Below, in pieces: positions 41,791 through 50,336 of a stretch of DNA of 64,000 nt. The notes under the pieces are model-generated. The model was not told the DNA's origin. It made no database searches and saw nothing but the letters and a program-made list of their open reading frames with translations. Source of the DNA: an uncultured Rhodospirillales bacterium (GTDB lineage Bacteria; Pseudomonadota; Alphaproteobacteria; Acetobacterales; Acetobacteraceae); contig CAIJTR010000067.1 of assembly GCA_903823665.1 (NCBI GenBank), positions 1 to 64,000 of the forward strand, given 5' to 3'. The stretch's first letter is position 1; each line of letters opens with the position of its first letter. The translations under genes and the position numbers were made by a program.

Positions 41791-42903
41791 TCAGCCCACC
41801 TTCACAAGGCGCGGCCAAGCGTCGGCGATCACCTTTTTTGCCTTGTCGGCCTGCTCCAGCGTCGCGAACTTGATGCCCTTATAGGCAGAAGCCGGCGGCA
41901 GCGTCTTCAGGATCGAGTCAGGCACCTTGCCGGCAGCGACAAGGCTGTCGAAGCGGATCGGATGCGCGAAGCCGCCGAGGAATGCTAGCTGGCCTTCGTC
42001 GGAGTAGACGTATTCCATCCACAAACGGGCGGTCTTGGGGTTCGGAGCGAACGCGCTGATCGCCTGGCAATAGTAGTTGCCAAAGGGCTTTGCTTCCTTC
42101 GGCACGACCACTTCGATCTCAACCTTCGAAGCATTGGCCTGCTTGTAGCCGAGGCTCAAATAGTCCCAGTCGATCGTGATCGGGGTCTGGCCGGCGACGA
42201 GGCTGGCGGCACCGGCCTTGGACGGTGAGAAGTTGCCGATGTCGTTCAGCTTGCCGAAGAACTCAACGCCTGGCAGCACGTTGTCGTAGCTGCCGCCGTT
42301 GGCAAGGGCTGCTGCGAACACCGCACCGATGGCGGCACCGGCGGAAAGCGGGCTGCCGTTCAGCGCGATCATGCCCTTATACTCAGGCTTCATCAGATCG
42401 GCCCAGGTCTGCGGCATGTTCTTGACAACCGACTTGTTGGCCGCAAAGCACGTCACGCCGTAATAGTCGCCGTAATAGTGACCCTCGGCGTCCTTCACGT
42501 CAGCCGGAATTTCGGCCCAGGTGGCGACCTTGTAAGGGGCGAACAGCTTCTCCTTCTTGCCCTGCACAGCGAAGGCCGGGCCCACATCCACCACGTCGGG
42601 GGCGCGCTTCTGGCTCTTCAGCGTGCGGATGGCCTGGAGTTCCTCAGCCGAGCTGCCATCGGGGTTGTCGTCGGTCAGCTTCACACCGTACAGCTCCTGG
42701 AAGCGGTCCATCGTCACGCCCCAGTTGGCCCAGTCACGCGGCAGGGTGATGACGTTGATCGCACCCTCTTTCTTGGCGGCGGCGATGAGCGCGGCCGGAA
42801 CGTTCGGACCAGGGGCTGCGGCGAACGCGCGCCCGGTTCCGAACAGGCTGGTGCTGGCAACAGCCAGACCGGACTGCAGCATGAAGCGACGATTGAATGA
42901 CAT
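41791..42903 (-). CDS. Extracellular solute-binding protein, PotD/AfuA-like
   Basis: The product is 370 residues with a signal segment RRFMLQSGLAVASTSLFGTGRAFAA and a family 1 binding fold starting LIAAAKKEGAINVITLPRDWANWG, with later MKPEYKGMIALNGSPL. Ligands in the group include polyamines, ferric iron, thiamine and phosphonates; none can be assigned. GGGAGAG precedes the ATG. It leads the importer operon that ends at 39098. The 219 bases upstream, shared with a divergent PEP-CTERM gene, hold no recognised site. Confidence 0.88.
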   Translation of the reverse strand: MSFNRRFMLQSGLAVASTSLFGTGRAFAAAPGPNVPAALIAAAKKEGAINVITLPRDWANWGVTMDRFQELYGVKLTDDNPDGSSAEELQAIRTLKSQKRAPDVVDVGPAFAVQGKKEKLFAPYKVATWAEIPADVKDAEGHYYGDYYGVTCFAANKSVVKNMPQTWADLMKPEYKGMIALNGSPLSAGAAIGAVFAAALANGGSYDNVLPGVEFFGKLNDIGNFSPSKAGAASLVAGQTPITIDWDYLSLGYKQANASKVEIEVVVPKEAKPFGNYYCQAISAFAPNPKTARLWMEYVYSDEGQLAFLGGFAHPIRFDSLVAAGKVPDSILKTLPPASAYKGIKFATLEQADKAKKVIADAWPRLVKVG

Positions 42904-43122
42904 GGTGCTCTCCCAAGCGTTTTTGGAGTACCGGCTCTAACGCCGGGCTGTGACATTGGGATGACAGAACCATGAAGCTTTGACGCGGCGGGATTGGCAC
43001 GCCCGCTGGCCACAGAGCGATATGTGAACCCGCCGCATAGGGGTGCTCTGAGTATTTTCCGACGCTTATGGCTGCGCAAGTGTTTCCGTCATTTAACCTA
43101 AGTTTACAGGGGAACATATCAA

Positions 43123-43815
43123 ATGACCTATGCCAAGCAGACACTTATGGCTTTCAGCGCACTTGCTGCACTCACACTGGCCTCGGTACCGGCGAACGCT
43201 GCGCTCAACACGCTTGTTCTGGGCAGCGAGATTGATTTCAACGGTGGCGTCAATCCGATCGGCGGCGCTGATACCTACAATGCAACCGGCTTGGATTTCC
43301 GCACCAACGGCAACGCCAGCATCGGCACACCAGGTTCGCTGGGCCTGACCAACAGTGCTTCTGGCAACTTCACGGCGTTTTCTGCCGCTGCGTGCGCAAG
43401 TTCTGCGCTCGGCGGTTGCGGCACCATTGCGGATCTGACGAGCTTCGTTGTGGCCAGCAACACATTGGTGACACCGGCGCTGCCGATCGCGAACTTCATC
43501 ACGTTCACGCAAGGCGCGCAGAGCGTATCGTTCACGCTCGACAGCTTCACGATCGCCAACGTGGCCCCAAGCGGCACTTCGCTCGGAACCACGACCATCT
43601 CAGGCCTGGGTGAACTGAACTACGTCGGCTTCACGCCGACAGCCGCTATTTTCACCGTCACCTCGCAGGGTACTGGCAACACCAGCTTCTCGGGCAGCCT
43701 GGTCTCCCAGGGCGTGCCGGTGCCGGAGCCTTCCTCGATGCTGATGCTGCTGGGCGGAGTTGCGAGCTTGGGCTTCGTTGTGCGCTCGCGCAAGCCTGCT
43801 TCGTTCAAGGCTTGA
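43123..43815 (+). CDS. PEP-CTERM sorting-domain protein
   Basis: The product is 230 residues: an N-terminal signal peptide (KQTLMAFSALAALTLASVPANA), a Gly/Ser/Thr/Asn-rich low-complexity body, and a C-terminal PEP-CTERM anchor VPVPEPSSMLMLLGGVASLGFVVRSRK made of the PEP motif, one membrane helix and basic residues. Such proteins are cleaved by exosortase and sent to the surface or extracellular polymer. No exosortase gene is in the window. ACAGGGGAAC precedes the ATG. It stands alone between a divergent importer and the iol genes. Confidence 0.9.
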   Translation: MTYAKQTLMAFSALAALTLASVPANAALNTLVLGSEIDFNGGVNPIGGADTYNATGLDFRTNGNASIGTPGSLGLTNSASGNFTAFSAAACASSALGGCGTIADLTSFVVASNTLVTPALPIANFITFTQGAQSVSFTLDSFTIANVAPSGTSLGTTTISGLGELNYVGFTPTAAIFTVTSQGTGNTSFSGSLVSQGVPVPEPSSMLMLLGGVASLGFVVRSRKPASFKA

Positions 43816-43896
43816 ACTAAATGCGGCGTGAGCGGTGGCTCCTCTAGCAGGGGGCGGCACTCACGCCCGGACCTGAGTTGATTGACCCGCATCGGA

Positions 43897-43933
43897 CCCC
43901 GGCATAGCGTTCGCTCAAAGAACAATGCCGGGG
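43897..43933 (+). promoter_or_regulatory. Inverted repeat overlapping the iolD ribosome-binding region
   Basis: CCCCGGCAT at 43897-43905 pairs exactly with ATGCCGGGG at 43925-43933, leaving a 19-base loop. The right arm covers the G-rich stretch 10 to 15 bases ahead of the iolD ATG at 43944, so folding could hide the ribosome-binding site. It might instead be an operator or a terminator; no T-run follows. Confidence 0.45.
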
Positions 43934-43943
43934 GACGCGCGGG

Positions 43944-45791
43944 ATGACGACCATTCGCCTGACGATGGCGCAGGCTTTGGCGCGGGCGATGGCGGCGCAA
44001 TTATGTGTCGAAAATGGTCAGACAGTGCCGGTTTTTGCCGGTGTGTGGGCAATTTTTGGACATGGCAATGTGGCAGGGTTTGGCGAAGCGCTGCACAGTG
44101 TGCGCGACCGCCTGCCCACTTTTCGTGGACATAACGAGCAGGCGATGGCGCACGCGGCGATTGCCTACGCCAAAGCGAAACGATGCCAGCGGATGATGGC
44201 AGTCACCACCTCCATCGGCCCCGGTGCCACCAATCTCGTCACGGCAGCAGCATTGGCGCATGTGAACCGCCTGCCAGTGCTCCTTCTGCCGGGCGACGTG
44301 TTCGCCACTCGTAGGCCCGATCCGGTGCTGCAACAGATCGAAAACGAATCGGACGCAACCGTGAGTGCGAATGACTGCCTGCGCCCGGTCAGCCGGTATT
44401 TCGACCGGATCACCCGGCCTGAACAGCTAATCCCGGCCTTCGCCCGCGCCGTGCAGGTGCTGATGGACCCAGGAGCGCGTGGCCCGGTCACGCTCGCGCT
44501 GTGCCAGGATGTGCAGACCGAGGCATATGAGTATCCCAGCCATATGTTCGAGCCGCGGATCTGGACACAACGCCGCCCGCCGCCGGATGCGGGGGAGCTT
44601 GGGGAGTCAGTTCGCCTGCTGCGTGAGGCCAAGCGTCCGCTGGTGATTGCGGGCGGTGGCGTTCTCTACAGCCGTGCCGAGGCGGCGCTGCTGGCATTCT
44701 GCCGCGCGCATGGGGTTCCGATGTGCGAGACACAGGCGGGCAAATCCTCGCTGCCTTGGTCCGAAGACCTCAACATGGGTGCTATCGGCGTCACCGGCAC
44801 GCAGGCAGCTAATGCGCTGGCGGCCGAAGCAGACGTGATTTTGGCCGTCGGCACGCGTCTGGCCGATTTCACCACCGGATCCTGGGCGCTGTTCGGCGAT
44901 CCCACGCGGCATCTGATCGGTCTGAACGTGACGGCGTTCGACGCGGGCAAGCACCGGGCGCAGCCGCTGGCGGCGGATGCGTTGGTGGGGCTTGAGAGCC
45001 TCGGCGCAGCACTTGCGCAGTGGCGCGCGCCGTCAGATTGGACGGCACGGGCGGTGGCCAGCCGCACGGCGTGGCTCTCGGTGGCGGCAGCCTACACAGC
45101 CGCGTCCGACACGGCATTGCCAACCGATGCACAGGTGCTGGGCGCGGTGCAGCGTCAGGCCCAGCCCAACGATATCGTCATGTCGGCAGCAGGCGGCCTT
45201 CCCGGAGAGATGCACAAGCTCTGGCTGGCGGAGGAGCCGGGCGGCTATCATATGGAATACGGCTTCTCCACCATGGGCTACGAAATCGCCGGAGGCCTCG
45301 GCGTGAAGCTGGCGGAACCGGGGCGCGAGGTGTTCGTGCTGCTCGGCGATGGCTCGTATCTGATGATGAACTCCGAGATCGCGACATCGGTGATGATGGG
45401 ACTGAAGCTCACGATCGTGGTGCTCGACAATGGCGGGTTCGGCTGCATCAACCGGTTGCAGAAGGCGACAGGCGGCGCTGCGTTCAACAACCTGCTCGCT
45501 GATGCCGTGCATGAGGTGCTGCCGGAGATTGACATCGCCGGGCACGCGCGGGCGCTGGGCGCGTTGGCCGAGAAAGTCGCCGGGCTGGCGGCGCTTGAGG
45601 CAGCGCTCGTCCGGGCACGCGCGCAAACAAGAACATGCGTGCTCGTCATCGACACCGATCCACAAACCGGCACCGATGCGGGTGGCGCCTGGTGGGACGT
45701 GGCGGTGCCGGAAGTGTCGGACCGGGACGGCATGGAACTGATTCGCGCCCGCTATCTGGCGGCTCGGGCGGCACAGCGCATTGGCAACTAA
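43944..45791 (+). CDS. iolD: 3D-(3,5/4)-trihydroxycyclohexane-1,2-dione hydrolase IolD
   Basis: The product is 615 residues, a thiamine diphosphate enzyme. The catalytic glutamate is E65 in FRGHNEQAM, and the cofactor motif GDGSYLMMNSEIATSV with LDNGGFG lies near 470-500. Length and the segments RKPDPVLQQIE-like (RRPDPVLQQIENESD) and GGYHMEYGFSTMGYEIAGGLG fit IolD, which opens the ring of the diketone made by IolE in myo-inositol breakdown. It is followed after 12 bases by iolE. An inverted repeat covers its leader. Confidence 0.93.
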   Translation: MTTIRLTMAQALARAMAAQLCVENGQTVPVFAGVWAIFGHGNVAGFGEALHSVRDRLPTFRGHNEQAMAHAAIAYAKAKRCQRMMAVTTSIGPGATNLVTAAALAHVNRLPVLLLPGDVFATRRPDPVLQQIENESDATVSANDCLRPVSRYFDRITRPEQLIPAFARAVQVLMDPGARGPVTLALCQDVQTEAYEYPSHMFEPRIWTQRRPPPDAGELGESVRLLREAKRPLVIAGGGVLYSRAEAALLAFCRAHGVPMCETQAGKSSLPWSEDLNMGAIGVTGTQAANALAAEADVILAVGTRLADFTTGSWALFGDPTRHLIGLNVTAFDAGKHRAQPLAADALVGLESLGAALAQWRAPSDWTARAVASRTAWLSVAAAYTAASDTALPTDAQVLGAVQRQAQPNDIVMSAAGGLPGEMHKLWLAEEPGGYHMEYGFSTMGYEIAGGLGVKLAEPGREVFVLLGDGSYLMMNSEIATSVMMGLKLTIVVLDNGGFGCINRLQKATGGAAFNNLLADAVHEVLPEIDIAGHARALGALAEKVAGLAALEAALVRARAQTRTCVLVIDTDPQTGTDAGGAWWDVAVPEVSDRDGMELIRARYLAARAAQRIGN

Positions 45792-45803
45792 AAGGAAAAA
45801 TGG

Positions 45804-46685
45804 ATGATCCGCATTGGGGCCAATCCGATTGGCTGGTCAAACGACGATCTGCGCAGCCTCGGGGGAGAAACGCCGCTAGAGGTGTGTCTGGCGGAGGCGC
45901 GCGAGGTTGGCTTCGAGGGCATGGAACTCGGCCACAAATTCCCGCGTGAGGCTGCGGCCCTGCGTGCGGCCCTCGCCCCATTCGGGATGGCATGCGTCTC
46001 CGGCTGGTATTCCGCCGCATTGCTGTTGCGCGACGCAGAAGCTGAGATGGTCGCAATGCGCCCGCATCTCGATCTGCTGAAGGCGATGGGATGCAAAGTG
46101 CTGGTGTTCGCCGAAACCTCAAACGCCATTCACGGTGACATCGCCGCACCACTCTCTCGCCGCCCGGTGATGCCCGCCTCAGCCTGGGCAGAGTTTGGTG
46201 CCCGCGTGACGGCGGTGGCCAATGCCACTCTCAGCGAGGGAGTGCGGCTGGTCTATCACCATCACATGGGCACGATTGTGCAGAGCGGCGTGGATATCGA
46301 CGCGTTCATGGCGGCCACCGGCCCGTCCGTGCATCTCCTGCTCGACACCGGGCATGCGACCTTGGGCGGTGCTGACCCGGCGGCGCTGGCTGAGAGGTAT
46401 CGCCACCGGATCAGCCATGTTCACACCAAGGACGTGCGGGCGGCGGTGCTGGCCGAAGCAGCGGCTGGCGATTGGAGCTTTCTGAAAAGCGTGGTGGAGG
46501 GCGTCTACACCGTGCCAGGTGACGGCATGGTCGATTACGCCACGGTGTTCCGAGCCCTGCCCTCCTATTCCGGCTGGGTGGTGATCGAGGCGGAGCAGGA
46601 CCCGGCGAAGGCCAATCCGTTGAAATATGCGAAACTCGGCTTCGCCAATCTGACCCGGATGCTGGCGGAGGCGGGTTTGCGGTAA
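45804..46685 (+). CDS. iolE: Myo-inosose-2 dehydratase IolE
   Basis: The product is 293 residues with the TIM-barrel sugar isomerase fold of IolE: IRIGANPIGWSNDDL at the start, ELGHKFPRE, VYHHHMGT-like YHHHMGTIVQS, LLLDTGHATLGG and ISHVHTKDVR with metal-binding His, Asp and Glu residues. It dehydrates 2-keto-myo-inositol to the substrate of IolD. It is the second gene of a short iol unit; iolB, iolC, iolG and iolA are not present here. Confidence 0.93.
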   Translation: MIRIGANPIGWSNDDLRSLGGETPLEVCLAEAREVGFEGMELGHKFPREAAALRAALAPFGMACVSGWYSAALLLRDAEAEMVAMRPHLDLLKAMGCKVLVFAETSNAIHGDIAAPLSRRPVMPASAWAEFGARVTAVANATLSEGVRLVYHHHMGTIVQSGVDIDAFMAATGPSVHLLLDTGHATLGGADPAALAERYRHRISHVHTKDVRAAVLAEAAAGDWSFLKSVVEGVYTVPGDGMVDYATVFRALPSYSGWVVIEAEQDPAKANPLKYAKLGFANLTRMLAEAGLR

Positions 46686-46687
46686 CA

Positions 46688-46732
46688 AGTTTCGGAGAGC
46701 GGTTACATCTCACCTTGCAACCGTTCGAAACT
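46688..46732 (+). other. Imperfect hairpin between iolE and the importer genes
   Basis: AGTTTCG (46688-46694) and CGGTT (46700-46704) can pair with AACCG (46719-46723) and CGAAACT (46726-46732), giving a two-part stem. It starts three bases after the iolE stop. It may slow or end transcription, or protect the upstream message, and so set the ratio of enzymes to importer. No T-run is present. Confidence 0.4.
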
Positions 46733-46792
46733 CGTCCAGAGTATCGCCATTGAGGGCCAAGCCGCAAAGGCGCGCCCCGTATGGAGGATACG

Positions 46793-47761
46793 ATGAAAAC
46801 ACGCCTGACCCTGCTTGCCGCCACGATTGTGTTCGGTGCCTTCAGCCTGCCGGTGCCTGCCCGCGCCGCAGACCCGGTAATCCCCGTCATCGTCAAGGAC
46901 ACCACCAGCTTTTACTGGCAAATAGTACTCGCCGGGGCACGCAAAGCCGGCCAGGACCTGCACGTAAAGGTGCCGGAGCTGGGTGCCACCAGTGAGGCCG
47001 ACATCAACGGCCAGATCTCCATTCTGGAGAACTCAGTCGCCGACAAGCCCGCCGCCATCGTCATCTCCCCAACGCAGTTCGCAGCCCTCGGCAAGCCGAT
47101 CGACGCGGCGGCAAAATCCGTGAAGATCATCGGCATCGACAGTGGTGCCGACAGCAAAGCCTTCACCAGCTTCCTCACCACCGACAACGTGCAGGGCGGC
47201 CGCGCTGCGGCGGACGCTCTGGCGAAGGGCATTGGCGAGAAGAATGGCGGCAAGGTTGAAGGCGACGTGGTGCTGCTGACCAATCTGCCCGGCGTGGGCT
47301 CGCTCGATCAACGCGCCAAAGGGTTCAAGGAAGAACTCGCAAAGTTCCCCGGCCTCAAACTGGTCGCGGAGCGCATTGGTGACGGTCAGGCCACCAGCGG
47401 CCTGAATGCCACGACCGATCTGCTCACCGCCAATCCGAACCTGAAAGGCGTGTTCGCCTCGAACCTCATTCAGGCGCAGGGTGCGAGCCAGGCGATTGCT
47501 GAGAATAAGGCACAGAAAACCGTCACGCTCGTCGGCTTCGACAATGACGACAAGCTGGTCAAGCTGCTCGGCGACGGCGTGATCTACGCGCTGATCGTGC
47601 AAGACCCATATCGCATGGGATATGACGGCGTGAAGACGGCGCTGGCTGCCAGCAAGGGTGAGGCGGTTCAGGCGTTTGTCGATACCGGTGTGAACACCAT
47701 CACCAATGCGAACATGGGCGATGCGCGCAGTCAGGCGTTGCTCAATCCGAAAGTGAAGTGA
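46793..47761 (+). CDS. Sugar/inositol ABC importer binding protein
   Basis: The product is 322 residues with signal peptide KTRLTLLAATIVFGAFSLPVPARAA and a Peripla_BP_4 fold: VIVKDTTSFYWQIVLAGARKAGQDL, ENSVADKPAAIVISPTQFAAL and FASNLIQAQGASQAIAE. Placement after iolDE suggests myo-inositol or a related polyol as ligand, by context only. The start at 46793 is chosen as the beginning of the signal peptide; an in-frame ATG four codons earlier is possible. The stop overlaps the possible GTG start of the ATPase. Confidence 0.88.
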   Translation: MKTRLTLLAATIVFGAFSLPVPARAADPVIPVIVKDTTSFYWQIVLAGARKAGQDLHVKVPELGATSEADINGQISILENSVADKPAAIVISPTQFAALGKPIDAAAKSVKIIGIDSGADSKAFTSFLTTDNVQGGRAAADALAKGIGEKNGGKVEGDVVLLTNLPGVGSLDQRAKGFKEELAKFPGLKLVAERIGDGQATSGLNATTDLLTANPNLKGVFASNLIQAQGASQAIAENKAQKTVTLVGFDNDDKLVKLLGDGVIYALIVQDPYRMGYDGVKTALAASKGEAVQAFVDTGVNTITNANMGDARSQALLNPKVK

Positions 47762-47763
47762 GC

Positions 47764-49275
47764 ATGGCGCTGGCGGGCCACTCCGATGCGGGTGGCCCCT
47801 CCGTGCTGTTGGAATTGCGGGGCCTCGATAAGCGTTATCCAGGCACGCATGCGCTGAAATCCGTAGACCTTGCCTTCATCGAAGGCGAGGTTCACGCGAT
47901 CGTCGGTGAGAATGGTGCGGGCAAATCCACGCTGATCAAGTTGCTGACCGGTGCTGTCAGGCGAAGCGGCGGGGCGATTGTGTGGCGTGGCGCTGAGGCT
48001 GCGATTGAGACGCCGCAGGATGCGATTGAGCTTGGCATCAACGCCGTGCATCAGGAGGTGGTGCTCTGCCGCCATCTGACCGTGGCCGCCAATCTGTTCC
48101 TCGGCGATGAACGCGAGCGAGCCGGGCTGTTGCGGCATAGCCAGATGACTGCAGAGGCGCAGCACATTTTGGATGATATGGGCTTTGCAATTCGCGCCGA
48201 TGCACTGCTTTCGTCGTTGACGATTGGCCAGCAGCAATTGGTGGCAACCGCGCGGGCGGCGCAGCGTGGCACAAGGTTTTTGATTTTCGACGAGCCAACC
48301 GCCTACCTCACGCGGCAGGAGGCTGCGGCGCTGTTCACCCTGATCCGGCGGCTTTCGGCTGATGGCGTCACGATCATCTACATCAGCCACCGGCTGGAGG
48401 AGGTGTTCGACCTGTCCGACCGCGTGTCTATTTTGCGCGATGGGCAGTTGGTGCTGACGGCCGTCACGGCGGAGACCGATGAGGCCAGTCTGATCCGTGG
48501 CATGATCAATCGCTCAATCGATCAGGTGTTCCATAAAGAGCAAATGGTGCGCGGTGCCGTGATGCTGGAGACCCGCAAACTGTGCGGACGCGGCTTTTCG
48601 GACGTCTCCATGGCCGTGCATGCAGGTGAGATTATCGGTCTGTATGGCCTCATCGGTGCTGGGCGGAGTGAGTTCGCCAGCGCGCTGTTCGGCCGTGATC
48701 CCGCGACCTCAGGCGAGATTTTGTGGGATAATTCCCCTGTGCGGATCAGGCGGGAACGCGATGCGCTGCGGTTGGGGATCGCTCTCGCGCCCGAAAGCAG
48801 GCGCGATCAGGGTTTGGCATTGAGCCTGCCGGTGGGGTTCAACATCAATCTGCCGATTTTCCATCGGCTGACACGCGGGCCACTGCTGGATGGCAGGCGG
48901 GAGACGACGTGTGCGGAGCGCCAGATTGCCGATCTGAGCATCAAGGCCCCTTCGCGCCATGTGGCGGCGGCAAGCCTCTCCGGCGGCAATCAGCAGAAGA
49001 TCGTGATCGGCAAATGGCTCAACCACGGGGCGCGGCTGTTCATCTTTGACGAACCGACGGTGGGCGTGGACGTGGCGACCAAGGCCGAGATTTACCGGCT
49101 GATGGGCAAGCTGTTGCGGGAGGGGACGGCGATCATCCTGATCTCGTCCTATCTGCCGGAGGTTTATGAACTGGCCGATACTCTGCACGTGTTTGCGCGC
49201 GGCCGGTTGGTCGCCAGCCACGCGCACAAGGCCGCAAGCCACGAGACGATTTTGGCGCAGGCGATTGGTGGTTGA
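47764..49275 (+). CDS. Sugar-type ABC importer ATPase (two-domain)
   Basis: The product is 503 residues with two fused ABC domains, as in RbsA/MglA. The first has Walker A GENGAGKST, signature-like LTIGQQQLVATARA and Walker B FLIFDEPTAYLT. The second has a degenerate P-loop GLIGAGRSE, signature LSGGNQQKIVIGKW and FIFDEPTVGVDVATKAEIY. The ATG at 47764 is used; a GTG two codons earlier overlaps the previous stop. It powers the importer with the binding protein upstream and permease downstream. Confidence 0.9.
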   Translation: MALAGHSDAGGPSVLLELRGLDKRYPGTHALKSVDLAFIEGEVHAIVGENGAGKSTLIKLLTGAVRRSGGAIVWRGAEAAIETPQDAIELGINAVHQEVVLCRHLTVAANLFLGDERERAGLLRHSQMTAEAQHILDDMGFAIRADALLSSLTIGQQQLVATARAAQRGTRFLIFDEPTAYLTRQEAAALFTLIRRLSADGVTIIYISHRLEEVFDLSDRVSILRDGQLVLTAVTAETDEASLIRGMINRSIDQVFHKEQMVRGAVMLETRKLCGRGFSDVSMAVHAGEIIGLYGLIGAGRSEFASALFGRDPATSGEILWDNSPVRIRRERDALRLGIALAPESRRDQGLALSLPVGFNINLPIFHRLTRGPLLDGRRETTCAERQIADLSIKAPSRHVAAASLSGGNQQKIVIGKWLNHGARLFIFDEPTVGVDVATKAEIYRLMGKLLREGTAIILISSYLPEVYELADTLHVFARGRLVASHAHKAASHETILAQAIGG

Positions 49276-49299
49276 TTTGATCTGCAAGGAATTCAAACG

Positions 49300-50259
49300 A
49301 TGAGTGCTTCGCAGACCCCTCCCCGCAAACGTTTCGCGGTGCCGTTCGGTCTCACCCTCGTGCTGTTGCTGGCCTTGCTATGGGTGCTGCTCAGCTTCGC
49401 CACGCACAACTTCATGACCGAGCGGAATATCTCCAACCTCGCTCGTCAAGGCTCCATGATTGCCATTCTGGCATTGGGCGAAACGTTCGTGATTATCACG
49501 GCAGGCATCGATCTTTCGGTGGGCGCGATCGCCGGGTTTATCACAGTGGTGGTGGCTGGGTTGCTGACGCAGGGGCTGCCGATTTGGGCGTCAGTCCTGG
49601 CGAGCCTGGGCATTGGTTTGGGGATCGGCGCGTTTCATGCGTTTGGCATCGTCAGCATGGGGTTGCCGCCGTTCATCATCACCCTGGCGACGCTGACATC
49701 GCTGCGCGGCATTGGGCTGTTGCTCACCAACGGTGCCACCATCTCGATCACCAATGATGCGTTCACTGAGTTCTCGCTGGGTGACGTGTTCGGCGTGGTG
49801 CCGAATTTGTTCGCCGTGGTGCTGGCGGTGGCGCTGCCCGCTTGGCTATTTCTGGGCCATACACGGTGGGGGCGATATCTGTTCGCCATCGGCTCCAACA
49901 GCGAGGCGGCGCGGCTTTCGGGCGTAAGTGTCGTCCGCACGACATATTTGGCCTACATCCTCTCGGCGATGTGCGCAGCTCTGGTGGGATTGCTGCTGGC
50001 CTCACGCATCGGCATCGGCAACGCAACACAGGCCGAGGGGTGGGAGTTGCAGGCAATTGCAGCGGCAGTGATCGGCGGCACCAGCCTGTTCGGTGCCGTC
50101 GGGTCCTGGCACGGACCGTTACTTGGCGCGTTCATTCTGGCAACAATCAACAACGGTGCGAATCTGATGAACGTCAATTCGTTTTGGCAGCGGATAATCA
50201 CCGGTGGGCTGATTATTGTGATCGTTTATTCTGATCAATTACGCCGCCGGAAGCGTTAA
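49300..50259 (+). CDS. Sugar-type ABC importer permease (RbsC-like)
   Basis: The product is 319 residues with multiple membrane segments and the family pattern ALGETFVIITAGIDLSVGAIAGFITVVV, GLPPFIITLATLTSLRGIGLLLTNG, AIGSNSEAARLSGVSVVRTTYLAYILSA and VIGGTSLFGAVGSWHGPLLGAFIL. It completes the three-gene importer linked to iolDE. A 77-base gap without a recognised site separates it from the Liv genes. Confidence 0.91.
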   Translation: MSASQTPPRKRFAVPFGLTLVLLLALLWVLLSFATHNFMTERNISNLARQGSMIAILALGETFVIITAGIDLSVGAIAGFITVVVAGLLTQGLPIWASVLASLGIGLGIGAFHAFGIVSMGLPPFIITLATLTSLRGIGLLLTNGATISITNDAFTEFSLGDVFGVVPNLFAVVLAVALPAWLFLGHTRWGRYLFAIGSNSEAARLSGVSVVRTTYLAYILSAMCAALVGLLLASRIGIGNATQAEGWELQAIAAAVIGGTSLFGAVGSWHGPLLGAFILATINNGANLMNVNSFWQRIITGGLIIVIVYSDQLRRRKR

Positions 50260-50336
50260 CCAATGCTGGCCCCGCGCCTTGCGCATAGCTCCTATCCATG
50301 CTTGTAAGCACTCAACAATGACAGTTTGGTGATCCT

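Noticed and set aside
43825-43867. Terminator after the PEP-CTERM gene
   Set aside because: Arms GGCGTGAG and CTCACGCC pair but are 27 bases apart and no T-run follows; too weak to list.
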